From Streptomyces sp. AC555_RSS877 (GTDB lineage: Bacteria; Actinomycetota; Actinomycetes; Streptomycetales; Streptomycetaceae), in assembly GCF_019049245.1 (NCBI RefSeq), contig NZ_JAGMUK010000068.1:1-42515 (forward strand): a stretch of DNA of 42,515 nt, written 5' to 3'. Of this stretch, positions 16,280-24,234 are shown in pieces. A program made the position numbers and the translations under genes. A model generated the notes under the pieces. The model saw nothing but the letters and a program-made list of their open reading frames with translations. It made no database searches and was not told the DNA's origin. Each line of letters starts with the position of its first letter. Positions within the stretch are counted from its first letter, which is position 1.

Positions 16280-16384
16280 ACGGCTCTTCCGTTCCAGTGA
16301 AGATCGGCGAGGCGAGCGAGAGAAAGCGCGAAACGTCGCGATCCTTCAGTGTGTCCGATTCACACAAGGTGGAGCAACGCGGCG

Positions 16385-17515
16385 ATGCACATCGTGCGGG
16401 TAAGCTACCGGATCCCTCCCATGCAGGGCGGAATGGAGCGTCATGTCGAGCGCCTGACGCATCATCAGGTACAGGGCGGAAACCGGGTGACGCTCTCGTT
16501 CCGGCATGGCGCAACGGTCCCGGTCGGCGCCACGCGGCTGCCGCTGCAAAGAACCACCCCGTCCCGGATGCTGGCGCGGGCGTCCGACCGGCTCGCGTTC
16601 TCGGCGGCAACGGCTGCCGCGATCACGGACCTCTGCGCCGGCTCGACACGACGCGCCGTGGACCTGGTACACCTTCACGGCGACTACGTCGAGGCCGCCT
16701 GGCTGGGGCCCGTCTGCCGACGGCTGGGAATTCCGCTGTTCCTGACAGTCCATGCGGCACTCGCCGACCGGCATCAGTGGCTCGCCCGGCGTGCTTTCCG
16801 CAGTGTGGAGGCGTTCATCGCGCTGGGGTCGGCGACCGCTGCCGACCTTGTGGCGCGTGGCGTGGACCCGAGGCGCATCCTCACCATGTCCAGCGGCCTG
16901 GAGCTGTCCGCCATGCCGCCACCCGCCGACGCCCGGGCCCGTGAGCGGGGCCTGATCGTCAGCGTCGGCGCGTTGAACCCGATGAAGAACCACGGTCTGC
17001 TCATCGAGGCGTTCCACGAACTGGCGAGCGGCCGACCGGGGGCGCGCCTCGTCATCGCAGGCGAAGGACCGGAGCGTGACCGCCTGAGCCGGCTCGCGGC
17101 AGCGGGCCCAGGTGTCGAACTCCTCGGCCCCTTGCCCCGGCAGGAGGTCTACGACCTGGTCCGGCGAGCCGAGGTGTTCGTACTCGCCTCACGCCGACTC
17201 CCCGGAAAGGGCGAGGGCGTGCCCACGGCGGCGCTGGAGGCGATGGCGCTTGGAACACCAGTCGTGGTGTCCTCCGACGCCTTGCTCGATCCCGTGGTGA
17301 GCGTCCGCGGGGCGTACCGGGTCTTTCCGTCCGGGGCGAAGCAGAGCCTGGTGAACGCCCTGAGAACCGTGCTCGACGACGAGGCGGGCCGTTACCGGAT
17401 GAGTGAACTCGGGCTGCGCGCGGCCGGGGAACTGGACTGGTCCCGGGTCGCCCGGCGCGTGGACGACTGGTACCAGGCGGCGCTGGGACGGCGGCGCGCC
17501 CTCGCCGGACACTGA
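16385..17515 (+). CDS. GT4 glycosyltransferase
   Basis: Cytoplasmic or membrane-associated retaining glycosyltransferase of 376 aa with the GT-B fold. The N-terminal domain opens HIVRVSYRIPPMQGGMERHV (donor/acceptor loop GGMERH). The C-terminal domain has VSVGALNPMKNHGLLIEAFH, RLVIAGEGPERDRL, and the nucleotide-sugar-binding E-x7-E motif in EGVPTAALEAMALGTPVVVS. It probably adds one sugar to the lipid-linked repeat unit; donor and linkage cannot be read from sequence. ATG 16385 follows GGTGGAG; an in-frame GTG at 16349 is possible. It is 105 bp after the cyclase gene and 13 bp before the methyltransferase start region, so co-transcription is likely. Confidence 0.93.
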   Translation: MHIVRVSYRIPPMQGGMERHVERLTHHQVQGGNRVTLSFRHGATVPVGATRLPLQRTTPSRMLARASDRLAFSAATAAAITDLCAGSTRRAVDLVHLHGDYVEAAWLGPVCRRLGIPLFLTVHAALADRHQWLARRAFRSVEAFIALGSATAADLVARGVDPRRILTMSSGLELSAMPPPADARARERGLIVSVGALNPMKNHGLLIEAFHELASGRPGARLVIAGEGPERDRLSRLAAAGPGVELLGPLPRQEVYDLVRRAEVFVLASRRLPGKGEGVPTAALEAMALGTPVVVSSDALLDPVVSVRGAYRVFPSGAKQSLVNALRTVLDDEAGRYRMSELGLRAAGELDWSRVARRVDDWYQAALGRRRALAGH

Positions 17516-17611
17516 AAGGAGCAGACCATTGCCGACAACCATTCCTGGGATGGTCAGACTGGCCTGGGAACATCCCGCCACCCGTGGCGGCGGGGCCGGG
17601 CCCTCGCCGGC

Positions 17612-18409
17612 ATGGCCGGGTGGCAGGCCTGGAAGCGACTGGTCCGGCGGCCGGTCGACTTGCCCGTGTACGGCGACTTGTCGTTCCGTGCCTACCCCGA
17701 CAGCACGCAGCCGGGTCGCTTCGTCTATTTCGGGGGACTTCCCGACTACGAGGAGATGACCTTCATAAAGCGCTATCTCCGTCCAGGAGAGGGGTTTATC
17801 GACGGCGGCGCCAACGAGGGAATGTTCACCTTGCTCGCCGCGCAGCTCGTGGGCCCGACCGGAGCCGTGCACTCCTTCGAGGCCGTCCCCGCGTTCGCCC
17901 AACGGCTGCGGGACAACGTAGATGCGAATTCCCTCGGGTGTGTGACCGTCCACGAAATGGCGATCGGAACGGAACCGGGTACGACGTCGTTCGTCATCAG
18001 GGGTGCGGGCTCGCGCATCCGGACGGATACCGACAACGGCAACACCGTGCGGGTGAGGCTCGGCCGACTCGACGACACTCTGCCTGAGCACCCCTTCGCC
18101 ATGGGCAAGCTCGATGTCGAGGGTGCGGAGTACCTGGCGCTGCGCGGCGCGGGCCGCCTCGTCGCCCGGGGCGAGCCGGCGGTGTGGATGCTCGAACTCG
18201 TCGACACGTTCCTCCATCGCTTCGGCTCCACGGCGCGTGGGGTCCGGCGGTGGCTCGGTGACCACGGTTACGACGTGGTGCTCTACGACCCGCACAGCAA
18301 CCGGCTTGTCGCGGCCCCGGATCAGCTCCGCCCGGGGCAGCCCGACGTACTGGCCGTGCGCCGTCAGCGGCGTCGGGAAGTGGAAGCGCGGCTCGCAGAG
18401 ACGGTCTGA
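17612..18409 (+). CDS. FkbM-family methyltransferase with N-terminal frameshift
   Basis: SAM-dependent O-methyltransferase of the FkbM family: FIDGGANEGMFTLLAAQLVG (SAM-binding motif I), VHSFEAVPAFAQRL, and GKLDVEGAEYLALRGAGRLV are all conserved. Starting at ATG 17612 gives 265 aa but there is no ribosome binding site there. A good site (AAAGGAG, 17515-17521) precedes TTG 17529 in another frame, whose product reads GMVRLAWEHPATRG. Continued one frame over as RRGRALAGMAGWQAWKRLVR, this matches the usual FkbM N-terminus (HPxNRGRR..AL). A one-base indel in the GC-rich run around 17583-17592 therefore probably disrupts the start. It may be a real mutation or a sequence error. An ATT start at 17528 in the main frame is a less likely reading. 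Confidence 0.85.
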   Translation: MAGWQAWKRLVRRPVDLPVYGDLSFRAYPDSTQPGRFVYFGGLPDYEEMTFIKRYLRPGEGFIDGGANEGMFTLLAAQLVGPTGAVHSFEAVPAFAQRLRDNVDANSLGCVTVHEMAIGTEPGTTSFVIRGAGSRIRTDTDNGNTVRVRLGRLDDTLPEHPFAMGKLDVEGAEYLALRGAGRLVARGEPAVWMLELVDTFLHRFGSTARGVRRWLGDHGYDVVLYDPHSNRLVAAPDQLRPGQPDVLAVRRQRRREVEARLAETV

Positions 18410-18594
18410 CCGCGGACAGAAGAGCGAAGCCGATGCCGACGCTCGGCCCCACCTGCGGACGCAATCACGAAAGTGCCCAGAATGTCTGAACCGAGAATAT
18501 CGCCCAATTCGGTAAGAATGTGACGTTCGGTTCACTGGTGACGGCCTGTGACCGCTGATGCGGCACGGGCCGTGCCGACGGAAGGGGATCCGTG

Positions 18595-19578
18595 ATGAGT
18601 ACGGCGCACTGCGTCGAACGTGCTGTTGTGACCGGGGCGGCGGGCTTCATCGGCTCCCACCTTGTGGACACCCTGCTACAACGCGGGACCACCGTTCTGG
18701 GCGTCGACCGGCGCTCACCCCGTGACAACGCCATGGCGGCGGAGAACCTCGCGAGCGCGCTGGGCCACCCGGGCTTCCGGCTGGTTCAGGGCGACCTCGT
18801 CACGGACGAGATCAAGCCCTGGGTCGACGGCGCGGACGCCGTCTTCCACCTCGCCGCCATCCCGGGCGTCCGACCCTCCTGGGGGGACGGTTTCGGCGAA
18901 TACGTCGCGTGCAACGTGCTGGCGACGCAACGCCTGCTGGACGCATGCGTGTCCTCCGGGGTCTGCCGCCTGGTCCTCGCCTCCTCCTCCAGCGTGTACG
19001 GGGACGCGATGGGCAGGGGGCCCCTGCACGAGGAGTGCCTCACGGCTCCACTGTCACCGTACGGGGTGACCAAGCTCGCGGCCGAACGTCTCGCTCTCGC
19101 CTACGCGCTCGCTCCGGCAAGCCCCACCAGCGTGATCGCACTGCGCTACTTCACGGTGTACGGCCCCCGGCAGCGGCCGGACATGGCCATCGGCCGGATG
19201 CTGCGCGCGGTCCGCACGGGACAGCCGCTGCGGCTCTACGGGGACGGCCGCCAGCGCCGGGACTTCACCTACGTTGCGGACGCCGTCGCGGCCACCCTTG
19301 CCGCGGCGACCGCGGAGGCGACCGCGGAGGCGGTCAACGTCGGCGGCGGGGACAGCGTTTCCGTGCTCGACGTGCTGAGCCGCATCGCCGCGATCACCGG
19401 CGCCGAGGTCCCGGTGCGCGACGACAGTCACCAGCCGGGCGACGTACAGGTGACCGAAGCGGACCTCACGAAGGCGCGTGAACTGCTCGGCTATAAACCT
19501 TCGGTCACGCTGCGCGAGGGCATCGAGCGCCAGTGGCGGTCGCTGACCGCCGCCGCGACTCACCGTGCGGAACGGTGA
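18595..19578 (+). CDS. NAD-dependent sugar epimerase/dehydratase (extended SDR)
   Basis: Cytoplasmic enzyme of 327 aa acting on a nucleotide sugar. It has the NAD-binding motif TGAAGFIGSH (residues 13-22), strand VFHLAAIPGVRPSW, the catalytic LASSSSVYGD serine block, Y156-x3-K160 in SPYGVTKLAAERLA, and the substrate-binding RYFTVYGPRQRPDMAIGRML block with the later GDGRQRRDFTYVADAV. This is the pattern of UDP-glucose 4-epimerase/UDP-glucuronate epimerase-like proteins. The exact substrate is not decided by sequence. Start ATG 18595 (or GTG 18592) follows GAAGGGG. The 185-bp gap after the methyltransferase gene may contain its own promoter. The next gene, a methyltransferase, follows closely. 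Confidence 0.9.
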   Translation: MSTAHCVERAVVTGAAGFIGSHLVDTLLQRGTTVLGVDRRSPRDNAMAAENLASALGHPGFRLVQGDLVTDEIKPWVDGADAVFHLAAIPGVRPSWGDGFGEYVACNVLATQRLLDACVSSGVCRLVLASSSSVYGDAMGRGPLHEECLTAPLSPYGVTKLAAERLALAYALAPASPTSVIALRYFTVYGPRQRPDMAIGRMLRAVRTGQPLRLYGDGRQRRDFTYVADAVAATLAAATAEATAEAVNVGGGDSVSVLDVLSRIAAITGAEVPVRDDSHQPGDVQVTEADLTKARELLGYKPSVTLREGIERQWRSLTAAATHRAER

Positions 19579-19606
19579 CCGCGAAGATGGAGTCGAAGGA
19601 GGGCTG

Positions 19607-20236
19607 GTGCACGAGGAGATGAACGTCGCGAAGGTCGACGGAGGCACGGCGCTGCAGAAGGTGTCCGGAATCGTTCGTACGTATCCTTCCATCTGGCAGG
19701 GCACGGTGGTGGACGTCGGTTGCCGTACCCGCGAACTCGAGGCGGCGCTGAGCGGTCGCCAGGTGCGCTACGTGGGCGTCGACCTCGACCCGGCGGCCGA
19801 GGTCGTGGCCGACCTTGGCGACCGCCTGCCGTTCGAGGACCGGTCGGTCGAGGTGGTGACCGCCTTCGACGTCCTGGAGCACACCGACGACATCCACCGG
19901 GGCTTCTCCGAATTGTGCCGGGTCGCCCGCGAACACGTCGTGATCACCCTCCCCAACTGTTACGAGGTGGGCACCCGGGTCAGGCATCTGTGCGGCAAGC
20001 CCATCTCCGCGAAGTACGGACTGCCCACCTCACCGCCCGAGGACCGGCACCGCTGGTTCTTCTCCCTGGAAGACGCGCGGGGCTTCGTACGCAGCGCGTC
20101 CAGTCGGCACGGCTGGCGGGTGACAGACGAACGGGCGCTGCTCGGACCCAGGCGTCAGCGCATCGGACGGGCCGTGTGCCGGTGGCCGAATCTCCTCTGC
20201 GCGACCTATCTGGTGCGCCTTCAGCCCTGCTCGTGA
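19607..20236 (+). CDS. class I SAM-dependent methyltransferase (Methyltransf_11 type)
   Basis: Soluble methyltransferase of 209 aa. The SAM-binding motif is GTVVDVGCRTRELEAAL, followed by the acidic strand YVGVDLDPAAEVV, motif II-like region LPFEDRSVEVVTAFDVLEHT and VITLPNCYEVGTRVRHLCG, as in small polysaccharide/lipid methyltransferases. Start is uncertain: GTG 19607 lies three bases after AAGGAGG, ATG 19619 follows GAGGAG closely, and GTG 19565 overlaps the end of the epimerase gene. It is the last gene of the plus-strand series; a perfect hairpin terminator follows eight bases after the stop. It probably methylates a sugar or end group of the polysaccharide. Confidence 0.85.
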   Translation: MHEEMNVAKVDGGTALQKVSGIVRTYPSIWQGTVVDVGCRTRELEAALSGRQVRYVGVDLDPAAEVVADLGDRLPFEDRSVEVVTAFDVLEHTDDIHRGFSELCRVAREHVVITLPNCYEVGTRVRHLCGKPISAKYGLPTSPPEDRHRWFFSLEDARGFVRSASSRHGWRVTDERALLGPRRQRIGRAVCRWPNLLCATYLVRLQPCS

Positions 20237-20244
20237 AACCCGCT

Positions 20245-20283
20245 CCCGGCGCCGAGTGCGATCTCCTCGCACTCGGCGCCGGG
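20245..20283. terminator. bidirectional hairpin terminator between convergent operons
   Basis: Perfect 17-bp stem: CCCGGCGCCGAGTGCGA (20245-20261) and its complement (20267-20283) around a 5-base loop. It lies between two convergent stops (20236 on plus, 20319 on minus), so it can serve both. Confidence 0.88.
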
Positions 20284-20318
20284 ACCGCGGACGCCGGGGA
20301 ATCTGACCGGGCATCCGC

Positions 20319-21521
20319 TCAGAGCATCGCCTCGATCATCTCGGCCGCTCGCTGCGGTGAGAACTTCTCCTGCGCCCTGCGCCGCAGCCGCAGCCCCAGC
20401 GCGCACCGGTCCTCGGGCGGCATGGCTGCCAGGCTTCGCAGGTGAGCCACCAGCCCGTCCAGATCACCGACCCGTGCCACACACGGATAGCCGGCTCCCA
20501 CCACATCCCTCGAACCACCCGCGTCCGTCGTCACGACAGGGGTGCCGCAGGCCATGGCCTCCAGCAGAACCCGCGGGAAGCCCTCCTCATAGCTCGGCAT
20601 CACGACGCAGTCCGCCGCCGCGTACAGCTCGGGCAGGTCGCGGTTGGGGACCGCCCCCAGCAACTGCATCCTCCCGCCCAGCGCGGGATCCGAGGCCTCG
20701 CGCTCCAGGCGCGGCCGCTCCGGGCCGTCCCCTGCGACGACGAGCCGGACACGTACGTTCGGATCCGCGGCTTCCACGACTCGGCTGACCTCGGCGAGCA
20801 GTGGAGTCAACACACGCGCGCCCTTCCGGTACGACAGCCGGTGCACGAAGAGCATGACGAACTCGTCACCGTTCCAGCCGAATTGCTTGCGCGCCGTGTG
20901 GCGCGCCTCCGTGTCCAGCGGAGTGAACCGGCTGGCGTCGACATCGTTGTACAGCAGCCGCATCCGGTGCCGGGGCACCCCCCACAGACCGGCCATGATG
21001 GGGACCATGGTCTCCGGCCCGGTGACCAGGCAGTGCACCGCTCGCGCCGTCACCCGATTGAGGACGTCCTGCAGCCTGTGTCGCAGCAACTTGCGTCGCT
21101 CCGGCTCCCGCACGTCTGGCAGACCGCTGCGCCACAGCAGGATGCGGTGGCGGTACAGCGGATACGTGAGGATCAGCACGGTCACGAACAGGGTCGAGTA
21201 GCGCAGAAAGTAGGTCCGATAGCCGGCGCGAGCGCACCGGTGGATGGTGAGCGCCGTGCCCAGGACCCGGCCGAGCCTGCTCCGGCCTGGCACGCGCAGC
21301 AGGAGACGGACGCCCGCCAGACGCTCCGGCGGGCTGCCCCGCTCGACGGCGGCCGCGAGATCGATCCGTGCCCCCAGTGCCGCGAGCAAAGCCGGAATGT
21401 GCGCGAAGTGCTCAGATTCGTTCTGCGACAGATGGGGGACGACGTAGACAAGCCCTGGACGCACAGCCGGTGCGGCGGAGACTGCCGCTCCGGGTTCGCG
21501 GTGCCGCTTTCTGCCGGCCAT
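20319..21521 (-). CDS. GT4 glycosyltransferase, last gene of five-gene operon
   Basis: GT-B fold glycosyltransferase of 400 aa. After a short basic N-terminus comes the first domain (LVYVVPHLSQNESEHFAHIP), a hydrophobic stretch FLRYSTLFVTVLILTYPLYR that may contact the membrane, then the GT4 C-terminal domain: FVHRLSYRKGARVLTPLLAE, VVAGDGPERPRLEREA, and the E-x7-E motif in SYEEGFPRVLLEAMACGTPV. The start ATG 21521 follows directly on the TAG of the preceding methyltransferase (TAG|ATG), so translation is coupled. Its end faces a bidirectional terminator. It probably adds one sugar of the repeat unit. Confidence 0.92.
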   Translation of the reverse strand: MAGRKRHREPGAAVSAAPAVRPGLVYVVPHLSQNESEHFAHIPALLAALGARIDLAAAVERGSPPERLAGVRLLLRVPGRSRLGRVLGTALTIHRCARAGYRTYFLRYSTLFVTVLILTYPLYRHRILLWRSGLPDVREPERRKLLRHRLQDVLNRVTARAVHCLVTGPETMVPIMAGLWGVPRHRMRLLYNDVDASRFTPLDTEARHTARKQFGWNGDEFVMLFVHRLSYRKGARVLTPLLAEVSRVVEAADPNVRVRLVVAGDGPERPRLEREASDPALGGRMQLLGAVPNRDLPELYAAADCVVMPSYEEGFPRVLLEAMACGTPVVTTDAGGSRDVVGAGYPCVARVGDLDGLVAHLRSLAAMPPEDRCALGLRLRRRAQEKFSPQRAAEMIEAML

Positions 21522-22397
21522 CTAGCCCACCCGCTGGGCCGGTGCAACACCCCGCACGTCGGTGCCGAGTCGGCGCACCGCCCCGGTGATCTTCCGCGAG
21601 TCGAAGAGGAAGACAGGGCGCTGACCGTGCCGCCCGCAGAAGTCCAGAAAGGCCCTGCTGGAATTGACGTCGTCGCTCGCGAAGACACCGCCCTCGGCCA
21701 TTCTGGGCCAGGCCTGCCTGTACTCGAACAGCTGCGGCAGATAGAGATGGTCGCTGTCGTGGAAGAACAGGTCGATGGTCCCCACGCGCTCCAAAGCCCG
21801 GCTGAAGCACGCCTCGGGGTCCTTGGCGTCAAGGATCTCCAGCCGCCACTGCGGGTGTTCACCCACCAGCCGCCCGGCAGTGCGGTTGATGTCGAAGCTG
21901 TGCAGCAGCCCTGAACCGTTGCGCTCGAGTGCGGCGAGGATCAGCCAAGAGGACCGGCCGTCGGCCACACCGGTCTCCACCACCGACCGGGGCCTGAGCA
22001 GCCGGCTGAGCCCGTACAGAACGGCGCTGGTCTCCACTTCCACGCCGTGCGTGCGGGGATAGTGGAGTTGCGTGTCCGCGTAGCGGTCGGCCAGCCTTTC
22101 GGCGACCTCTTGGTACTCACCGAGCACGAGCTCGATCTCGGCGGGCTCCCACCCCAGTTCCCCGAGGAAATCGGCTGCCGATGTGGTGAGCCTGCCTCCG
22201 GACTGGGTGAAGTCCCGGACGCTCGGTTCCGTGTACCGCCGAATGCCGGTTCCCAGTGTGCGCATGGCGACGTATCCGCCCAACACCGATGCCACAGGCG
22301 CCACGCCGGAGTGCCTTACCCAACGACGAACAGTCGACGCTCGTCCCATGGAAGTCTCCATTTCGGTTCTTGCTTGGCTGATTCTTGCTTGGGTCAT
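21522..22397 (-). CDS. class I SAM-dependent methyltransferase (Methyltransf_24/cephalosporin hydroxylase-like)
   Basis: Methyltransferase of 291 aa. The SAM-binding region is SVVETGVADGRSSWLILAAL, followed by GLLHSFDINRTAGRLVGEHP and TIDLFFHDSDHLYLPQLFEY, a pattern of the Methyltransf_24 family that modifies sugars and small metabolites. The D-x-D-H cluster may bind a metal. The start ATG 22397 overlaps the stop of the upstream glycosyltransferase (ATGA), which decides between alternatives; a later ATG at 22361 is the other option. It is the fourth gene of the minus-strand operon, so it likely methylates a residue of the same polysaccharide repeat. Confidence 0.86.
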   Translation of the reverse strand: MTQARISQARTEMETSMGRASTVRRWVRHSGVAPVASVLGGYVAMRTLGTGIRRYTEPSVRDFTQSGGRLTTSAADFLGELGWEPAEIELVLGEYQEVAERLADRYADTQLHYPRTHGVEVETSAVLYGLSRLLRPRSVVETGVADGRSSWLILAALERNGSGLLHSFDINRTAGRLVGEHPQWRLEILDAKDPEACFSRALERVGTIDLFFHDSDHLYLPQLFEYRQAWPRMAEGGVFASDDVNSSRAFLDFCGRHGQRPVFLFDSRKITGAVRRLGTDVRGVAPAQRVG

Positions 22398-23539
22398 TTT
22401 CTGGGTGTGACCGACTGGAAAAGGTCGGTCAGCATGTCGATGTTGTTCTCGAAGCCGTAGGTGTCCAGAACCTGGCGGCGTACGGACGCCAGTTGCTCCG
22501 CGCCGGGCGGGGAGGCGAGGACCTGACGCACACCTGACGCGATCGCGGCGGCATCGACCGGGACGAGGCGGACGCTGCCCCACCCGGCCGCGACCGCGGG
22601 AATCCCGCCGACCGAGGTGGCGACCACCGGAACGCCGGCGGCTGTGGCCTCCAGTAGCGTCCGGGGCAGCCCTTCGTCCCGGGAGGAGATGACGAAGAGG
22701 TCCGCCCGGGAGAGCTCCGCACGGATATCGTCGAGATCGCGGGTCCCGAGGAACTCCACGTGCGGTGACAGACCGAGCCGCGCGGCCTCGTCGGTGAGAC
22801 GATCCCGTAGCGGTCCGTCACCCACGATGCGCAGGCGGACGGCGGGTTCGGTCCGGACGAGCTCGGCCACAGCCGCGAGCAGAAGGTCGAAGCCCTTCGA
22901 GGCCACGAGTCGGCCAACCGTCAGAAGCCGAAGGGCCGGTGACTCCAACGGGGGCCGCTCACGCTTCAGCGGCTCTTCCCATACCGGGAGCAGCCGCGGC
23001 GGGACCTCGGCGCAGGGAAGAAACCGTCCGGCCAGCGAGTCGGAGATGGAACGGGACACGGCCCGGCGGGTGTCGGCTCGACGAGCGAAGAAGACGACGG
23101 CCCGGCGCAGGACGGCCCGGCGCCAGCGGCCGAGGGAGGCCACCGGCAGGGCGAGGTAGTCGCCATGCACGTCCATCAGCCAGGGACTTCGCACAAGCCG
23201 CGAGACGAGCCAGGCCGAGAGCCAGCCCCAGGGTTCGGTGCCGTTGACCACGACCGTCTCACCGCGGCGCTGGGCAGCCCGTGCTAGCCGTACACCGATC
23301 CGTACCGATCCCGCCACCCAGATCAGCGACTGCGGGCCGGGGTGCCGCGGTCGCCGGTGGACGTGCAGCGGCCCTCGCCGGCACTCCAGGCGCGGGCCGG
23401 CCCAGACGCACTCGGCGCGGCCGAGGCGGCCTGCCAGCGCGGCCCAGGTGCGGAAGTCGGCGGAGTCGTCGACATCCGCCTGTCGGACCCCCGAGATCGT
23501 CACGGCGGTGAGCCCGATGGGCTGCGTGGCCGTCGTCAT
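22394..23539 (-). CDS. GT4 glycosyltransferase
   Basis: GT-B fold glycosyltransferase of 381 aa. The N-terminal domain includes the segment SPWLMDVHGDYLALPVASLG, and the C-terminal domain has LLTVGRLVASKGFDLLLAAV, LRIVGDGPLRDRLTDEAARL, EFLGTRDLDDIRAELSRADL and the E-x7-E motif in SRDEGLPRTLLEATAAGVPV. ATG 23539 overlaps the WbqC stop as ATGA, and its own stop overlaps the next start the same way, so expression levels of these genes are tied. An upstream in-frame start exists inside the WbqC gene but is not needed. Donor sugar unknown. Confidence 0.92.
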   Translation of the reverse strand: MTTATQPIGLTAVTISGVRQADVDDSADFRTWAALAGRLGRAECVWAGPRLECRRGPLHVHRRPRHPGPQSLIWVAGSVRIGVRLARAAQRRGETVVVNGTEPWGWLSAWLVSRLVRSPWLMDVHGDYLALPVASLGRWRRAVLRRAVVFFARRADTRRAVSRSISDSLAGRFLPCAEVPPRLLPVWEEPLKRERPPLESPALRLLTVGRLVASKGFDLLLAAVAELVRTEPAVRLRIVGDGPLRDRLTDEAARLGLSPHVEFLGTRDLDDIRAELSRADLFVISSRDEGLPRTLLEATAAGVPVVATSVGGIPAVAAGWGSVRLVPVDAAAIASGVRQVLASPPGAEQLASVRRQVLDTYGFENNIDMLTDLFQSVTPRK

Positions 23540-24234
23540 GACGCACGGAGCCGGTAGCCGGACAGCAGCGGCGGCAGCTTGGCGGGGTCCAGCCGCGACC
23601 ATGCGTCTAAAGCTGACAGGCACGGTACGAAGGGGGCGTGGCCCTGGGCGTAGGTCGGGTGGTCGAAGTCGAAGAACCGGACCCTAATCCCGTGTTCGGC
23701 GAAGGCGTCGAGGGTCAGGTAGTCGCGTCCCGACGGCCCCGCGAGGTATTCGTCCGCGCCTGCTGCCCGGCAGAGACCGACGATCAATTCGGACTTGCTT
23801 CCGGTGACGTCGAGCTCGGAGGAACGAACCGTCGGCACCTTGACGTCGAACTGCGACAGCAGATAGTCAGCGAGGTCGAGATTGAGATCGGCCAGCGAGC
23901 CGGCGGGCGGTGCCGCGTCGATCACCGACAGCAGACCCTCTGTCCGGTGCGCAGCCTGGGTCCCCGACGCCGCCTGGACCAGGCGTCCGCGGTAACGCCG
24001 GCGCCAGAAGGGCGCCTCGCAGATCCGCACATCGCAGATCCGCGTCCCGAAGGGCGCGGTCACCGGCACCGTCAGCCAGGTGGGCCGGCCGTTCACCAGG
24101 ACCCGGTTGCGGTTCTGGAAGTAATTCTTCCGGTACGGCACCGAGTCGAGGACGATCCACAGGTCGGACGCGGCGACCTTGGCCAGGAGGCCGAGCCACG
24201 GCAGGTGCTCGGGCTGGTGGATGGTGACCCTCAT
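23536..24234 (-). CDS. WbqC-family protein
   Basis: Soluble protein of 232 aa of the WbqC-like family, found in many O-antigen and exopolysaccharide loci without a settled biochemical role. Recognisable segments are the N-terminal TIHQPEHLPWLGLLAKVAAS, DLWIVLDSVPYRKNYFQNRN (conserved D-x-V/-x-Y/F-x-K-x-x-x-Q-x-R-N block), WLTVPV, and the C-terminal GADEYLAGPSGRDYL-x-x-D-x-F. It is encoded between a GNAT-PIG-L fusion and a glycosyltransferase with 4-base overlaps (ATGA) on both sides. That position suggests it acts with the fusion protein on an amino-sugar substituent, which is an inference from neighbourhood only. Confidence 0.88.
   Translation of the reverse strand: MRVTIHQPEHLPWLGLLAKVAASDLWIVLDSVPYRKNYFQNRNRVLVNGRPTWLTVPVTAPFGTRICDVRICEAPFWRRRYRGRLVQAASGTQAAHRTEGLLSVIDAAPPAGSLADLNLDLADYLLSQFDVKVPTVRSSELDVTGSKSELIVGLCRAAGADEYLAGPSGRDYLTLDAFAEHGIRVRFFDFDHPTYAQGHAPFVPCLSALDAWSRLDPAKLPPLLSGYRLRAS

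Noticed and set aside
17528..17530. ATT as a rare start codon for the FkbM methyltransferase
   Set aside because: The spacing is ideal, but the neighbouring frame holds a better conserved N-terminus, so a frameshift explains the data more simply.
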